64,000 nt of DNA, taken from NCBI RefSeq assembly GCF_049723905.1, contig NZ_JBJKFD010000001.1, positions 3,038,001 to 3,102,000 on the forward strand, in the 5' to 3' direction. This stretch comes from G963665185 sp049723905 (GTDB lineage: Bacteria > Desulfobacterota > Desulfovibrionia > Desulfovibrionales > Desulfovibrionaceae). This document shows, one piece after another, positions 40,836 through 48,924 of this stretch. The position numbers and the translations under genes are program-made. The notes beneath the pieces are model-generated. The model worked only from the letters and a program-made list of their open reading frames with translations. It did not search any database and was not told the DNA's origin. Position 1 is the stretch's first letter. Every line of letters begins with the position of its first letter.

Positions 40836-42307
40836 TGCGTCTTCGCCTCCGTCTGTTCTGGAAAATTCTTTTCGGCTTCTGGTTCACCTTTATCTGCATT
40901 GTGGAAGGGGTCTGGGTGGTTTTCACCCTGTACAACATTCCCCGCTTTCGGACGGAAATCCGCAGCTACGCGCACAACCTTTCCGAGACGCGTCTTGCCT
41001 CGGCGGAAACAGCCCTTCGCCTGGGCGGGGAAGACGGGTTGCGTGCTTTGCTCGCCTCCTGGCCCGAGGAAGAGAGGGTACGCCTCACCTTTGCGCCTGT
41101 TGGTGCGGACGAAGGGGAAAATTGGCTGGGGCCCAATGTGTCGGTGCTCGCGTCCATGAAAGTACCGGGGAAAGTACCTGGGAAAGTACCTGGGAACGTA
41201 CCGGGGTATATTGCGCGTATTGTGAAGGAGGAGGGAAAGCCCGAAAGGCGCATCATTTCCCGCAAAGTACCCCTTGCCGACGGCACCATCGTCCGCATTA
41301 TCTACGACAGGACGGACATGCTGCCCAGGCCGCCCAAACACGGGCCGCTCCATATTCCCGTAGAAATGGTCGTATTCGGCGTGGTCGGCGGGCTGCTTTT
41401 CAGCGCCCTGCTGGCCTGGCACCTTTCCAGGCCCATCTGGCGGCTGCGCAAAGGCTTTACCCAGCTGGCGGGGGGCAATCTGGACGTTCGTCTCAAGGGG
41501 CTGATGGGCCGCCGCCGCGATGAAATAGCCGATCTGGCCCGGGACTTCGACAGCATGGCCGAACGGTTGCAGATCCTTGTCGAGTCGCGCGAACAGATGC
41601 TCTACGATGTTTCGCATGAACTGCGCTCCCCCCTGGCCCGGCAGCACATTGCCATTGGCTTGGCCCGGCAGAATCCCCGGCGTACGGAAGCTCTGCTCGA
41701 CCGCATAGAGCGCGAGTCCTCGCGCATGGACGAGCTGGTGGGCGAACTGCTCACCCTGTCGCGCGTGGAGGCAGAGGAAAGCGTGTTGGAAGAATATTTT
41801 GATCTGCAGGGGCTGGCCCGCGTGGTTGTGGACAACACCCGTTTCGAGGCCGAGAAGGACGGCGTTTCCATACAGATGCACCATGTACCGGAAGACGAGC
41901 TTGCCGAGATTTCCACCGTGCGTGGCGATGCCGAACTGGTGCGCCGTGCCCTGGAAAACGTGCTGCGCAACGCCGTGCGCCACAGCCCGCCCGGCTCCTC
42001 CGTGGTGGTGAGCGTAAAGGTAGATGCTGCCATGAACAGCTGTGCCATAACAGTGGAGGACAGCGGCCCCGGCGTTCCAGAGGAATCGCTCAAGCGGATT
42101 TTCGAGCCGTTTGTGCGGCTGCGCACCGCAGAAGGCGGAAAACCCGCCGTTAAGGTGAACAAGAAGGGGACTAGTCAGGGGGCCGGGCTGGGGCTTGCCA
42201 TTGCCAGCCGCGCCATTGCCGCACACAAGGGCAAGATTTATGCGGCCAACCGGAGTGAGGGGGGTGGGTTGTCTATAACAATGGTTCTTCCATTGGAGGG
42301 TGGCTGA
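40835..42307 (+). CDS. CpxA-like membrane sensor histidine kinase
   Basis: 490 aa. TM1 about 10-32, periplasmic sensor 33-170, TM2 about 175-197, HAMP 198-250, HisKA with MLYDVSHELRSPLARQ (His about 261), HATPase with ENVLRNAVRHSPPG, EDSGPGVP and GAGLGLAI. The sensor holds four tandem VPG(K/N/Y) units (about 110-125) made by a 12-base DNA repeat at 41162-41209. Start codon overlaps the regulator stop (TGATG). The last codons, including the stop, lie inside repeat A14. Confidence 0.93.
   Translation: MRLRLRLFWKILFGFWFTFICIVEGVWVVFTLYNIPRFRTEIRSYAHNLSETRLASAETALRLGGEDGLRALLASWPEEERVRLTFAPVGADEGENWLGPNVSVLASMKVPGKVPGKVPGNVPGYIARIVKEEGKPERRIISRKVPLADGTIVRIIYDRTDMLPRPPKHGPLHIPVEMVVFGVVGGLLFSALLAWHLSRPIWRLRKGFTQLAGGNLDVRLKGLMGRRRDEIADLARDFDSMAERLQILVESREQMLYDVSHELRSPLARQHIAIGLARQNPRRTEALLDRIERESSRMDELVGELLTLSRVEAEESVLEEYFDLQGLARVVVDNTRFEAEKDGVSIQMHHVPEDELAEISTVRGDAELVRRALENVLRNAVRHSPPGSSVVVSVKVDAAMNSCAITVEDSGPGVPEESLKRIFEPFVRLRTAEGGKPAVKVNKKGTSQGAGLGLAIASRAIAAHKGKIYAANRSEGGGLSITMVLPLEGG
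41162..41209 (+). repeat. 12-bp tandem repeat inside the sensor kinase gene
   Basis: Four units of the form GTACC(G/T)GGGAAA, the last two changed to GTACCTGGGAAC and GTACCGGGGTAT. In frame, each unit codes VPGK-like residues in the periplasmic domain. Confidence 0.9.
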
Positions 42308-42421
42308 AAAAGGCGCGATAACGGCGTTGCTGCGGAATATTTAAGCCGCTCGTGTACGAGAAGAGTACACTTCGCGTTTAAATATCCCTCGCGCCTGGTT
42401 CTCGCACTTTTTTGAGCCACC
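42298..42421. repeat. Family A palindromic repeat, copy 14, contributing a stop codon
   Basis: Class 2 copy: GGTGGCTGAAAAAGGCGCG start, centre GGAATATTTAAGCCGCTCG .. CGCGTTTAAATATCC, end TTTTTTGAGCCACC. GGT GGC TGA are the last two codons and stop of the sensor kinase. Confidence 0.88.
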
Positions 42422-42436
42422 CGCGGTGGGGGAGAA

Positions 42437-42563
42437 GGGGCGGCTGAAAAAGGCGCGCTAGCTTCGTTGTTTCATCTTTCCCAGAACCCTCGTGTATAAA
42501 AGAATACACTTCGGAACCTGTGAAAGACTCACGCCTTGCTATCGTACCTTTTTGAGCCACCCC
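42437..42563. repeat. Family A palindromic repeat, copy 15
   Basis: Class 1 copy: GGGGCGGCTGAAAAAGG start, CCAGAACCCTCGTGTAT centre, end CCTTTTTGAGCCACCCC. Only 15 bases after copy 14. Confidence 0.85.
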
Positions 42564-42680
42564 AGAAATTGGGATGGGGAAGGTAAAAAGCAGGGTTGGT
42601 TGGAAGCACTGGCTCAACAGCATTTTTGCCAAGCAATTTTTCTCGGCGCAAAGTTTGGCAGCGCGGAGTTCGTCATCGAA

Positions 42681-42710
42681 AAAAGCCCGGTGTAAGGCCG
42701 GGCTTTTTTC
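42681..42710 (+). terminator. Rho-independent terminator
   Basis: AAAAGCCCGG / CCGGGCTTTTTT around TGTAAGG. Confidence 0.8.
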
Positions 42711-42852
42711 GTGTTCTTTGGGGCGCAGTGTTTCACTCGTTACGGTCATCGCGACCTGTAATATTCAAATGCGGGCGGCAGTTAAGCGCATTTGCGGAAC
42801 TGTTGCAAAGCGTGCGTAGCCGCTGCCTGCCGCGAAAGTGACGTTTTTATGC

Positions 42853-42882
42853 TTGCAAGCGATAATTTAGTGTGCTTATACT
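42853..42882 (+). promoter_or_regulatory. Predicted sigma-70 promoter for the FAD dehydrogenase operon
   Basis: TTGCAA, 18-base spacer, TATACT; about 65 bases before the ATG at 42946. Confidence 0.45.
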
Positions 42883-42945
42883 AAGAATTCCGGCCTAGCG
42901 CCTGGAGTATTTCATTTCATAAAAGTAATCTACAGGAGGGCTGCC

Positions 42946-44349
42946 ATGAACAAGCCCGAAACAAAGTCCCAGTTTGATGTCGTCATTGTCGGAGCAGGGC
43001 CCGCGGGTCTTTTTTCCGCCTTTTATCTGGCCGAGCACACCGATCTCGACATCCTGCTCATTGACAAGGGCAGAGCCTCGCTCAAGCGCAAATGCCCCAT
43101 CAGCCTGGAAAAGGAAGAATGCATCAAGTGCAAACCCTGCAATATTCTTGCGGGCGTGGGCGGTGCAGGTCTCTTTTCCGACGGCAAGCTCAACTTCATC
43201 CACATCTTGGGCAAAACCGACCTCACCCAGTTCATGTCTGCCTCCGCAGCCATGGAACTCATCGACGAAACCGAAGCCATTTTCAACCGTTTCGGCATGG
43301 ACGGCCCGGTCTATCCCACGGACTGGGAAACGGCCAAGGAAATCCGCAAGGAAGCCAAAAAAGCGGGCATTCAGCTGCTGCTCATCAAGCAGAAGCATCT
43401 GGGCAGCGACAACCTGCCCGGTCACATTGCCGGAATGGCCGACTATCTGGAAGAAAAGGGCGTCACCATCCGCACCTCGGAAGAGGTGGAGGACGTGGTT
43501 GTGGAAGACGGCCGCGTGGTTGGCGTGGTCACCACCAAGCGCCAATACGACTGCGGCAAGGTCATCCTGGCCCCCGGACGCGTGGGTGCGGACTGGGTGG
43601 GCAAGGTTGCCACCCGCTGCGGCCTCAGCCTGTCCCAGCGCGGCATAGAGGTCGGCGTGCGCGTGGAAGTGCACAACGACATCATGAACGACCTCACCAA
43701 CGTGATCTACGACCCCACCTTTTTTGTGCAGACCCAAAAGTACGACGACCAGACCCGTACCTTCTGCACCAACCGGGGCGGCTTTGTTACCTTGGAAAAC
43801 TACCAGGACTTTGTCTGCGTCAACGGCCACGCCTACCGCAACAAGAAGAGCGAAAACACCAACTTCGCCTTTTTGTCCAAGGCCGTGCTTACCGAACCGG
43901 TTACGGACAACCAGGCCTATGGCGAATCCATCGGACGTCTGGCAACCCTTACCGGCGGAGGCAAGCCCCTTTTGCAGCGCTATGGCGACCTCAAGCGCGG
44001 TCGCCGCTCCACCTGGAGCCGCATCCGCAAGGGCTATGTGGAGCCGACCCTGACCAACGTGGTCTGCGGCGACATTGCCATGGCCCTGCCCGAACGCATC
44101 CTGACCAACCTTGTGGAAGGGCTGGAAAAGCTGGATAACGTCGTGCCCGGCGTGGCAAACGACGAGACCCTGCTTTATGCGCCGGAGATCAAGTTCTTTG
44201 CCACCCAGATTGAAACCGACAACAACCTTGAGACCGCAATCAAAGGGATGTATGTTGCCGGGGATGGCCCCGGTGTGGCCGGGAACATTGTTTCCGCCGC
44301 AGCCACGGGCATCATTCCGGCCAAGGCCATTGCCGGAAGCAAAGACTAA
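42946..44349 (+). CDS. FAD-dependent dehydrogenase (COG2509-like)
   Basis: 467 aa. FAD/NAD(P)-binding Rossmann start FDVVIVGAGPAGLFSAFYLA. A four-Cys stretch KRKCPISLEKEECIKCKPC (about 46-65) precedes GVGGAGLFSDGKLNF. C-terminal FAD closure GMYVAGDGPGVAGNIVSAAATG. Matches the uncharacterised FAD-dependent dehydrogenase group related to geranylgeranyl reductases; the real substrate is unknown. The cysteines could bind a metal or FeS centre (inference). AGGAGG precedes the ATG; an 80-residue gene follows 24 bases later. Confidence 0.85.
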   Translation: MNKPETKSQFDVVIVGAGPAGLFSAFYLAEHTDLDILLIDKGRASLKRKCPISLEKEECIKCKPCNILAGVGGAGLFSDGKLNFIHILGKTDLTQFMSASAAMELIDETEAIFNRFGMDGPVYPTDWETAKEIRKEAKKAGIQLLLIKQKHLGSDNLPGHIAGMADYLEEKGVTIRTSEEVEDVVVEDGRVVGVVTTKRQYDCGKVILAPGRVGADWVGKVATRCGLSLSQRGIEVGVRVEVHNDIMNDLTNVIYDPTFFVQTQKYDDQTRTFCTNRGGFVTLENYQDFVCVNGHAYRNKKSENTNFAFLSKAVLTEPVTDNQAYGESIGRLATLTGGGKPLLQRYGDLKRGRRSTWSRIRKGYVEPTLTNVVCGDIAMALPERILTNLVEGLEKLDNVVPGVANDETLLYAPEIKFFATQIETDNNLETAIKGMYVAGDGPGVAGNIVSAAATGIIPAKAIAGSKD

Positions 44350-44373
44350 ATTCGTACAACGGGAGCGCAGGCC

Positions 44374-44616
44374 ATGAAGTACATCATGTTCGAAGACTTT
44401 GCAGGCAAACCCCTGCCCATCATCTTTCCGGAACGTATTGAATTTGATGAGTTCCGTGAGCAGATCCCCTACTCTTCGGTGCGCTCCGCCGGTTTTGTAG
44501 TGCAGGACCCGCAAGGGCTGCGCTGCTACGGCAAGGCCAAGAACCTCGGGCCGGAGGTGATTACCGCCCACCCGGACGACGCGGCCATCATTGCCGAAAA
44601 CTTCGAGGAAAAGTAA
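44374..44616 (+). CDS. Conserved hypothetical protein, operon partner of the FAD dehydrogenase
   Basis: 80 aa, no family recognised. Compact sequence with two apparent beta-hairpins: MKYIMFEDFAGKPLPIIFP, SVRSAGFVVQDPQGLRCYGKA, then an acidic helix DDAAIIAENFEEK. GGGAG lies before the ATG and the upstream gene ends 24 bases away, so co-expression with the dehydrogenase is very likely. Followed by a strong terminator. Confidence 0.75.
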   Translation: MKYIMFEDFAGKPLPIIFPERIEFDEFREQIPYSSVRSAGFVVQDPQGLRCYGKAKNLGPEVITAHPDDAAIIAENFEEK

Positions 44617-44721
44617 CAGCCGGCAGCGGCCTGGGCCATATGGCTGGCCCGATGAGTGGCCCGGATTTTTCCTCGTCTTTCGCGTTTCTTTAGCGAACGC
44701 GGCAAGAACGCCCAACAAAAA

Positions 44722-44762
44722 AATGCCCCCGATGGAATGCACGTTCCACCGGGGGCTTTTGT
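44722..44762 (+). terminator. Rho-independent terminator
   Basis: AATGCCCCCG.. / CGGGGGC with inner TGGAA/TTCCA pairing and a TTTT tail; ends the FAD dehydrogenase operon. Confidence 0.8.
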
Positions 44763-44864
44763 ATTTCTGCGTCTGTAGAAAATATTGAAAAACGGTTGCC
44801 GATATATTGCGTTGGCGGTAAAAAGAAGAATCCCCTCAATTTTCAATGCCAAGAGAGAAAAAGC

Positions 44865-45275
44865 GTGCCCAACTGGCTTCTGCCTGCCACAGTCACCCTT
44901 GTATGCTGGGGCCTGTGGGGCTTTGTTCCCAAAATCACCACCCGTTATATCAGCCCCACCAGCGCCATTGTCTACGAAACCCTGGGATGCGCCATAATGG
45001 GCGTTGTCACCCTTGTTTTTCTGGGATTTCGGCCCGATACCGACATCAGAGGTGCCGGGCTGGCCGTTTCAACCGGTATTCTCGGCATGGTTGGTGCGCT
45101 TGGTTTTCTCTATGCGGTCAAGCTGGGAAAAGTCTCTGTTGTCGCCATGTTCACGGCGCTTTCCCCGGTGGTGACCGTGCTGCTCGGCGTTCTGCTGCTC
45201 AAGGAAGCCCTTACCGTCAAGGAAGTGCTCGGTATGGTCTGCGCACTAACTTCCATTTATTTATTCACCAGCTGA
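44865..45275 (+). CDS. Half-size EamA/DMT-type membrane protein
   Basis: 136 aa with about five hydrophobic segments: one EamA unit (GLWGFVPKITTRYISPTSAIVYE.. FLYAVKLGKVSVVAMFTALSPVVTVLL.. KEALTVKEVLGMVCALTSIYLF). Full DMT permeases carry two such units, so this one should work as a dimer, like small multidrug-resistance proteins. Substrate unknown. The start is taken at a GTG (44865) after AGAGAG; a longer frame from 44796 runs into the terminator. The DUF169 gene follows 32 bases later and may be co-transcribed. Confidence 0.78.
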   Translation: MPNWLLPATVTLVCWGLWGFVPKITTRYISPTSAIVYETLGCAIMGVVTLVFLGFRPDTDIRGAGLAVSTGILGMVGALGFLYAVKLGKVSVVAMFTALSPVVTVLLGVLLLKEALTVKEVLGMVCALTSIYLFTS

Positions 45276-45307
45276 GGTGAACAAACAGCTCCTCCGGAGG
45301 ACAGACG

Positions 45308-46102
45308 ATGAATACGCCCGCCTTTTCGGAACAAGTGGACCTCTTCACTGCCGCCCTCGGTCTGCCCGAGGAGCCATTGGGCCTGTACTATACGGACAGC
45401 AGACCCGCCTTTGGCTTTTCCCCCAGGCCCCAGACCCCGCTCTCGCAACTTCCTAAAGAAAATGACGGCAATCTGAATTGGACATCGTGCCTGCTGGGCA
45501 AGCTTCGCCGCGCCCGCAGGGAAAAAGCCCCGGCTTTTTTTGACGAGGAACGCTACGGATGCTCGGGCGGAGCGTTTTTTATGGGGTTCAAGCCGGATTA
45601 CGAACCCTTTGAACCGGCACTTCTTTCCACTGGAATTCCCGGAAAAATACCCGGCGAACGCTATGTGGATTCCCCGGAAACAGGCGAACGCTTCTACAAC
45701 GATTTTCAACCGCTGGAAGCCTCCGGCCCGGTGCTGGTGGCCCAAGCCCTCAGCCTGTTTCAGGACGAAGAACGGCCCGAACTCGTCATCATGTTCCCGA
45801 ACAGAAAAAGTCTTATCGGCCTCAATGCTCTGACCGTTTTTTTAACTGGCGATATGAACGCCGTGAAGATGCCCTTTGGCGTTGGCTGCTGTACAACGGT
45901 GTGCTGGCCCAGAAAGCTTCTGGCGCAAGGCAAAACCTGCGCCGTGGTCGGCGGGTACGACATCAATATGATCAAATACCTCAAGGACGGGGAATTGATT
46001 TATACCGTGCCCTACGGGTTGTTCCTTCATATGGTGGAGAAGTGGCATTTGGCCGTACCGGGGACGAGGGCTTGGGGGAGGCTGATGGACAAAACCAGCT
46101 AG
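45308..46102 (+). CDS. DUF169 family protein
   Basis: 264 aa, DUF169 (COG2043). Visible family features: an N-terminal DLFTAALGLPEEPLGLYYTD, a central Cys-containing GCSGGAFFMGF, and LVAQALSLFQDEERPELVIMFPNRKSLIGLNAL, then GVGCCTTVCWPRK and VVGGYDINMIKYL. Function unknown in the literature I can recall; common in anaerobes and often near redox genes. GGAGGA precedes the ATG. Repeat A16 begins 5 bases after the stop. Confidence 0.85.
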   Translation: MNTPAFSEQVDLFTAALGLPEEPLGLYYTDSRPAFGFSPRPQTPLSQLPKENDGNLNWTSCLLGKLRRARREKAPAFFDEERYGCSGGAFFMGFKPDYEPFEPALLSTGIPGKIPGERYVDSPETGERFYNDFQPLEASGPVLVAQALSLFQDEERPELVIMFPNRKSLIGLNALTVFLTGDMNAVKMPFGVGCCTTVCWPRKLLAQGKTCAVVGGYDINMIKYLKDGELIYTVPYGLFLHMVEKWHLAVPGTRAWGRLMDKTS

Positions 46103-46106
46103 TTTT

Positions 46107-46233
46107 CAGGCTGCTGAAAAAGGGGCGCTAGCGGCGTTGTTTCATCTTTTCCAGAACCCTCGTGTATAGAAGAATACACTTCGGAACCTGGGAAAGACTC
46201 ACGCCTTGCTTTCGCACCTTTTTGAGCAGCCTG
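46107..46233. repeat. Family A palindromic repeat, copy 16 (consensus-like)
   Basis: CAGGCTGCTGAAAAAGGGG start; GCTAGCGGCGTTG; class 1 centre; GCCTTGCTTTCGCACC; TTTTTGAGCAGCCTGG end. Differs from copy 17, 2.2 kb away, at only a few positions. Confidence 0.9.
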
Positions 46234-46274
46234 GAGGAGAAAGAGTTTTTCAGCAGTTGTTGGCTACCCCTGGC

Positions 46275-46720
46275 CCGCAATATGATTGAGAAACTCAAGG
46301 GGATGGTTTTTACGGAATTAAACCGATAAATTTAGACCGCAAGTTCAACCTTTGAGCGTATATTAATTCCCCTCCACCAATGGCCTTCTATTCGCCACGC
46401 TTCGTGGCGTAACTGTTGTGCAAACACTTGAAAGGCAGCTTACGAAGCTATGGCGCAAGGACGTTACCTCACCTGGCTTGGTGCAAAGAGGCGGCAATAT
46501 CGTCTTGATAAATACCTGCGGCCCCTTGAGGCTGGAGGGGGAGGGGAAGGTGCCGGAAACAACCGGGGGGACCTGGCCTTATCAGGTCCCCCCACTGTTT
46601 CTGGCAAAGAATCATAAAAAGTGGCTTGGCTGACATACGAAGGGACACCATGTCTCCCTTCATTCCCACATCCTCTTCCCTCTTCAATGCGCGGAAGGCG
46701 CATTGTGCTTTGCTTTTTTT
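46275..46720 (+). repeat. Family C element, copy 1: candidate structured RNA
   Basis: Elements in order: hairpin TTGAG-AAA-CTCAA then AAGGGGA; AATT/AATT stem; ACCAATGGCCTTCTATTC, hairpin GCCACG-CTT-CGTGGC; CTATGGCGCAAGG; CTTGGTGCAAAGAGGCGGCA; AATACCTGCGGCCCCTTGAG; long hairpin (GCCGGAAACA..TGTTTCTGGC enclosing GGGGGGACCTG/CAGGTCCCCCC); GAAGGGACACC; terminator CAATGCGC/GCGCATTG plus T-run (46685-46720). No frame of note inside. Two further copies at 48.5-49.3 kb. Confidence 0.7.
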
Positions 46721-46744
46721 ATTTTCTGTACAAGCATGCCCCGC

Positions 46745-47365
46745 CTAAACCAACCCCATAACCACCTCTGTCAATTCATCCGCAAACCCTTCATCCATCC
46801 TTCCATGTCCCACCAGCAACCGATACCACATGGCCCCGAAAACAATGTCCGTAAGCATCTCCGGGCTATGAACAGACCCGATTTGTCCACTCTCCATTGC
46901 ACGCGAAAAAATTGAAAGCAACACTGCCCGCCGCTGGGCAACGAAATTTTCCCGAAACCTCTTCCTGAATGGCTCATCCATCTGCGCCTGCGCCATGAGA
47001 AAACGTAAATGGATGCCTCCCCAATCGGTCAGAGCCGTCATGGACTGCCGCAGAAATTCATTGAGCGTGCCCCGGAAGGTTTCGGCATCGGGAACACCAA
47101 TGTCCGCATCGGCCCTGTTGAGAACCACCTCCAAAACAATATCCGCCACCGAAGGCCACCAACGGTAGATGGTCGGTTTGCCAACCCCGGAGCGGCGGGC
47201 AATGGCGGCAATGGTCAACCCGCTTCCGCCCTCTTCATCCAAAAGAGCGCGTGTGGCTTTCAGTACGGCATCCTGCGACTTTTCGCTTCTGGGGCGCCCG
47301 ATCTGGCGTGTCGTGGAGCGTGTTGTGGGGCGTTCGGCAGAGCTTTTGGGGTTTGTTTGCTGCAT
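46745..47365 (-). CDS. TetR/AcrR family transcriptional regulator
   Basis: 206 aa. N-terminal helix-turn-helix: SQDAVLKATRALLDEEG, LTIAAIARRSGVGKPTIYRWWPS; the C-terminal helical ligand domain is unremarkable. AAGGA lies 7 bases before the ATG at 47365; an earlier in-frame ATG (47407) has none and would add 14 residues. Divergent from the flavodoxin-ferredoxin gene, with a 13-3-13 palindrome at 47421-47449 between them that should be its operator. Ligand unknown. Confidence 0.9.
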   Translation of the reverse strand: MQQTNPKSSAERPTTRSTTRQIGRPRSEKSQDAVLKATRALLDEEGGSGLTIAAIARRSGVGKPTIYRWWPSVADIVLEVVLNRADADIGVPDAETFRGTLNEFLRQSMTALTDWGGIHLRFLMAQAQMDEPFRKRFRENFVAQRRAVLLSIFSRAMESGQIGSVHSPEMLTDIVFGAMWYRLLVGHGRMDEGFADELTEVVMGLV

Positions 47366-47420
47366 TGGCAGTCCTTGGGGTGCGGGTGGAGATTTATGGC
47401 TGTCCATTGACAGGTTTTTA

Positions 47421-47449
47421 TAGTTTCGTTACTCATAGTAAAGAAACTA
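47421..47449. promoter_or_regulatory. Probable TetR operator
   Basis: TAGTTTCGTTACT-CAT-AGTAAAGAAACTA: arms match at 12 of 13 positions. It is followed at once by GGTTTGTAAACC (47451-47462), a second short palindrome. Located between the divergent regulator and flavodoxin-ferredoxin genes. Confidence 0.75.
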
Positions 47450-47522
47450 AGGTTTGTAAACCGTAATCAGCCTGCGTGTGGCCTAAATCGTTTCCAGTCT
47501 TTGGGGCTAAAAGGGGAATTCA

Positions 47523-48323
47523 ATGCATATCAAGTCTATCAAGCTTGCCTACTTTTCACCGACCGGAACAACCAAAAAGGTTTCCCAGGCAATAGCCTTG
47601 GGAATCAAGCCTGACGCCATTGAACCCATCGACATCACCAGCCCGGCAGCACGGGAAGAAACTCTGCATGTGGCTGGGGACGAACTGCTTCTTCTGGCAG
47701 TTCCCGTATACATGGGAAGGGTGCCGGAGATTGTTGGCGGCTGGCTGGAAAAACTTCAGGCCCAAGATAGCCCCACGGTGTGCGTTGTGGTCTATGGAAA
47801 CCGTGCATACGAGGACGCACTTCTTGAACTGAAATATGTGGTTACAAAATGCGGGGGCCGTCCCATTGCCGGAGCCGCATACATTGGCGAGCACTCCTTT
47901 TCTACAGCGGAAAATCCCGTGGCGCAGGGACGGCCCGACAAAGACGACTTGGAACACGCCAAGGCATTCGGGCGGAAAATACGCGAAAAACTCCAGTCCG
48001 CTGCCACCCTGTCCCAACTCTCGGATGTCGAATTCCCAGGCGTTTTTCCCTACAGGGGAAGCACCACACTTTGGGATGTGGATTTTATAGAAGTAAGCAA
48101 CGCCTGCACCCAGTGCGGCACCTGCGCACAAGTCTGCCCGGCTGGTGCCATTGCCCCGGACGACAGCACGCAGATTGACCTGAAAAAGTGTATCACCTGC
48201 TGCGCCTGCATTAAAAAGTGCCCGGAAAATGCCAGAAGCATGAAGCCTGGGCCGGTGATGGAGGCTTCGAAAAGGCTGAATACTTTGTTTAATGAGAGAA
48301 AAGAGCCGTTTGCAGGCTGCTGA
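47523..48323 (+). CDS. EFR1-type flavodoxin-ferredoxin fusion protein
   Basis: 266 aa. N-terminal flavodoxin-like domain (KLAYFSPTGTTKKVSQAIA with the phosphate loop) and a C-terminal pair of 4Fe-4S clusters, CTQCGTCAQVCPAGAI and CITCCACIKKCPENA. Such EFR1 proteins are small electron carriers of anaerobes; partners unknown. AAGGGG precedes the ATG. Likely repressed by the divergent TetR protein. The last codons (GCA GGC TGC TGA) come from repeat A17, so the C-terminal AGC is repeat-derived. Confidence 0.9.
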   Translation: MHIKSIKLAYFSPTGTTKKVSQAIALGIKPDAIEPIDITSPAAREETLHVAGDELLLLAVPVYMGRVPEIVGGWLEKLQAQDSPTVCVVVYGNRAYEDALLELKYVVTKCGGRPIAGAAYIGEHSFSTAENPVAQGRPDKDDLEHAKAFGRKIREKLQSAATLSQLSDVEFPGVFPYRGSTTLWDVDFIEVSNACTQCGTCAQVCPAGAIAPDDSTQIDLKKCITCCACIKKCPENARSMKPGPVMEASKRLNTLFNERKEPFAGC

Positions 48324-48439
48324 AAAAGGGGCGCTAGCGGCGTTGTTTCATCTTTCCCAGAACCCTCGTGTATAGAAGAATACACTTCGGAACCTGGGAA
48401 AGACTCACGCCTTGCTTTCGCACCTTTTTGAGCAGCCTG
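48313..48439. repeat. Family A palindromic repeat, copy 17, contributing a stop codon
   Basis: Consensus-like class 1 copy; its first bases CAGGCTGCTGA form the end of the flavodoxin-ferredoxin gene. Confidence 0.9.
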
Positions 48440-48469
48440 TTAAGAGGAAAAGCTCAGTGGGGTGACTCT

Positions 48470-48920
48470 CAAGTTCTACTTTTTGTGCGAGCACTAAGGG
48501 AAGCTTTTAAGGAACTAAACCTAGAAAGTTAGGCCGCACATACAGCCTACGGACGTGTATAAAACTCCCATCACCAATGGCCTTCTATTTGCCACGCTTC
48601 GTGGCATAGGGACTTGGGAAAAGCTGCGAATGCAGCTTGCGAACCTATGGCGCAAGGGTGTTATCTTATCTGGCTTGGTGCAAAGAGGCGGCAATGTCGT
48701 CTTGATAAATACCTGCGGCCCCTTAGGGCCGGAAAGGGAGGGGAAGGTTCCGGAAACAAACGGGGAAACCGGGGCCTCTCCGGGTTTCCCCACTGTTTCC
48801 GGATAATTCGACGTACCTATGCTTGGAAACTGAACGAAGGGACACCATGTCTCCCAATGTTCACGCATCTTCTTCTCCTCCTCAGGCCCCACGCAATGTC
48901 GGGGAAGATCATAACAATTT
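48470..48920 (+). repeat. Family C element, copy 2: candidate structured RNA
   Basis: Same order of blocks as copy 1. First hairpin GTGC-GA-GCAC then TAAGGGA; AACT/AGTT stem; ACCAATGGCCTTCTATTTG, GCCACG-CTT-CGTGGC; CGAACCTATGGCGCAAGG; CTTGGTGCAAAGAGGCGGCA; ACCTGCGGCCCCTTAG; 3' hairpin TCCGGAAACA / TGTTTCCGGA enclosing GGGGAAACCGG / CCGGGTTTCCCC, where the inner stem has changed on both sides relative to copy 1; GAAGGGACACC. Confidence 0.7.
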
Positions 48921-48924
48921 TTCG

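Noticed and set aside
42895..44742. 615-codon minus-strand frame opposite the FAD dehydrogenase
   Set aside because: Antisense shadow of a gene with good ribosome site and FAD motifs; no recognisable domain.
48470..48500. GTGCGAG at the 5' end of family C copy 2 as a group II intron start
   Set aside because: The GTGCG is not conserved in copies 1 and 3, where another paired sequence takes its place, and no domain V-like hairpin or intron-encoded protein is present.
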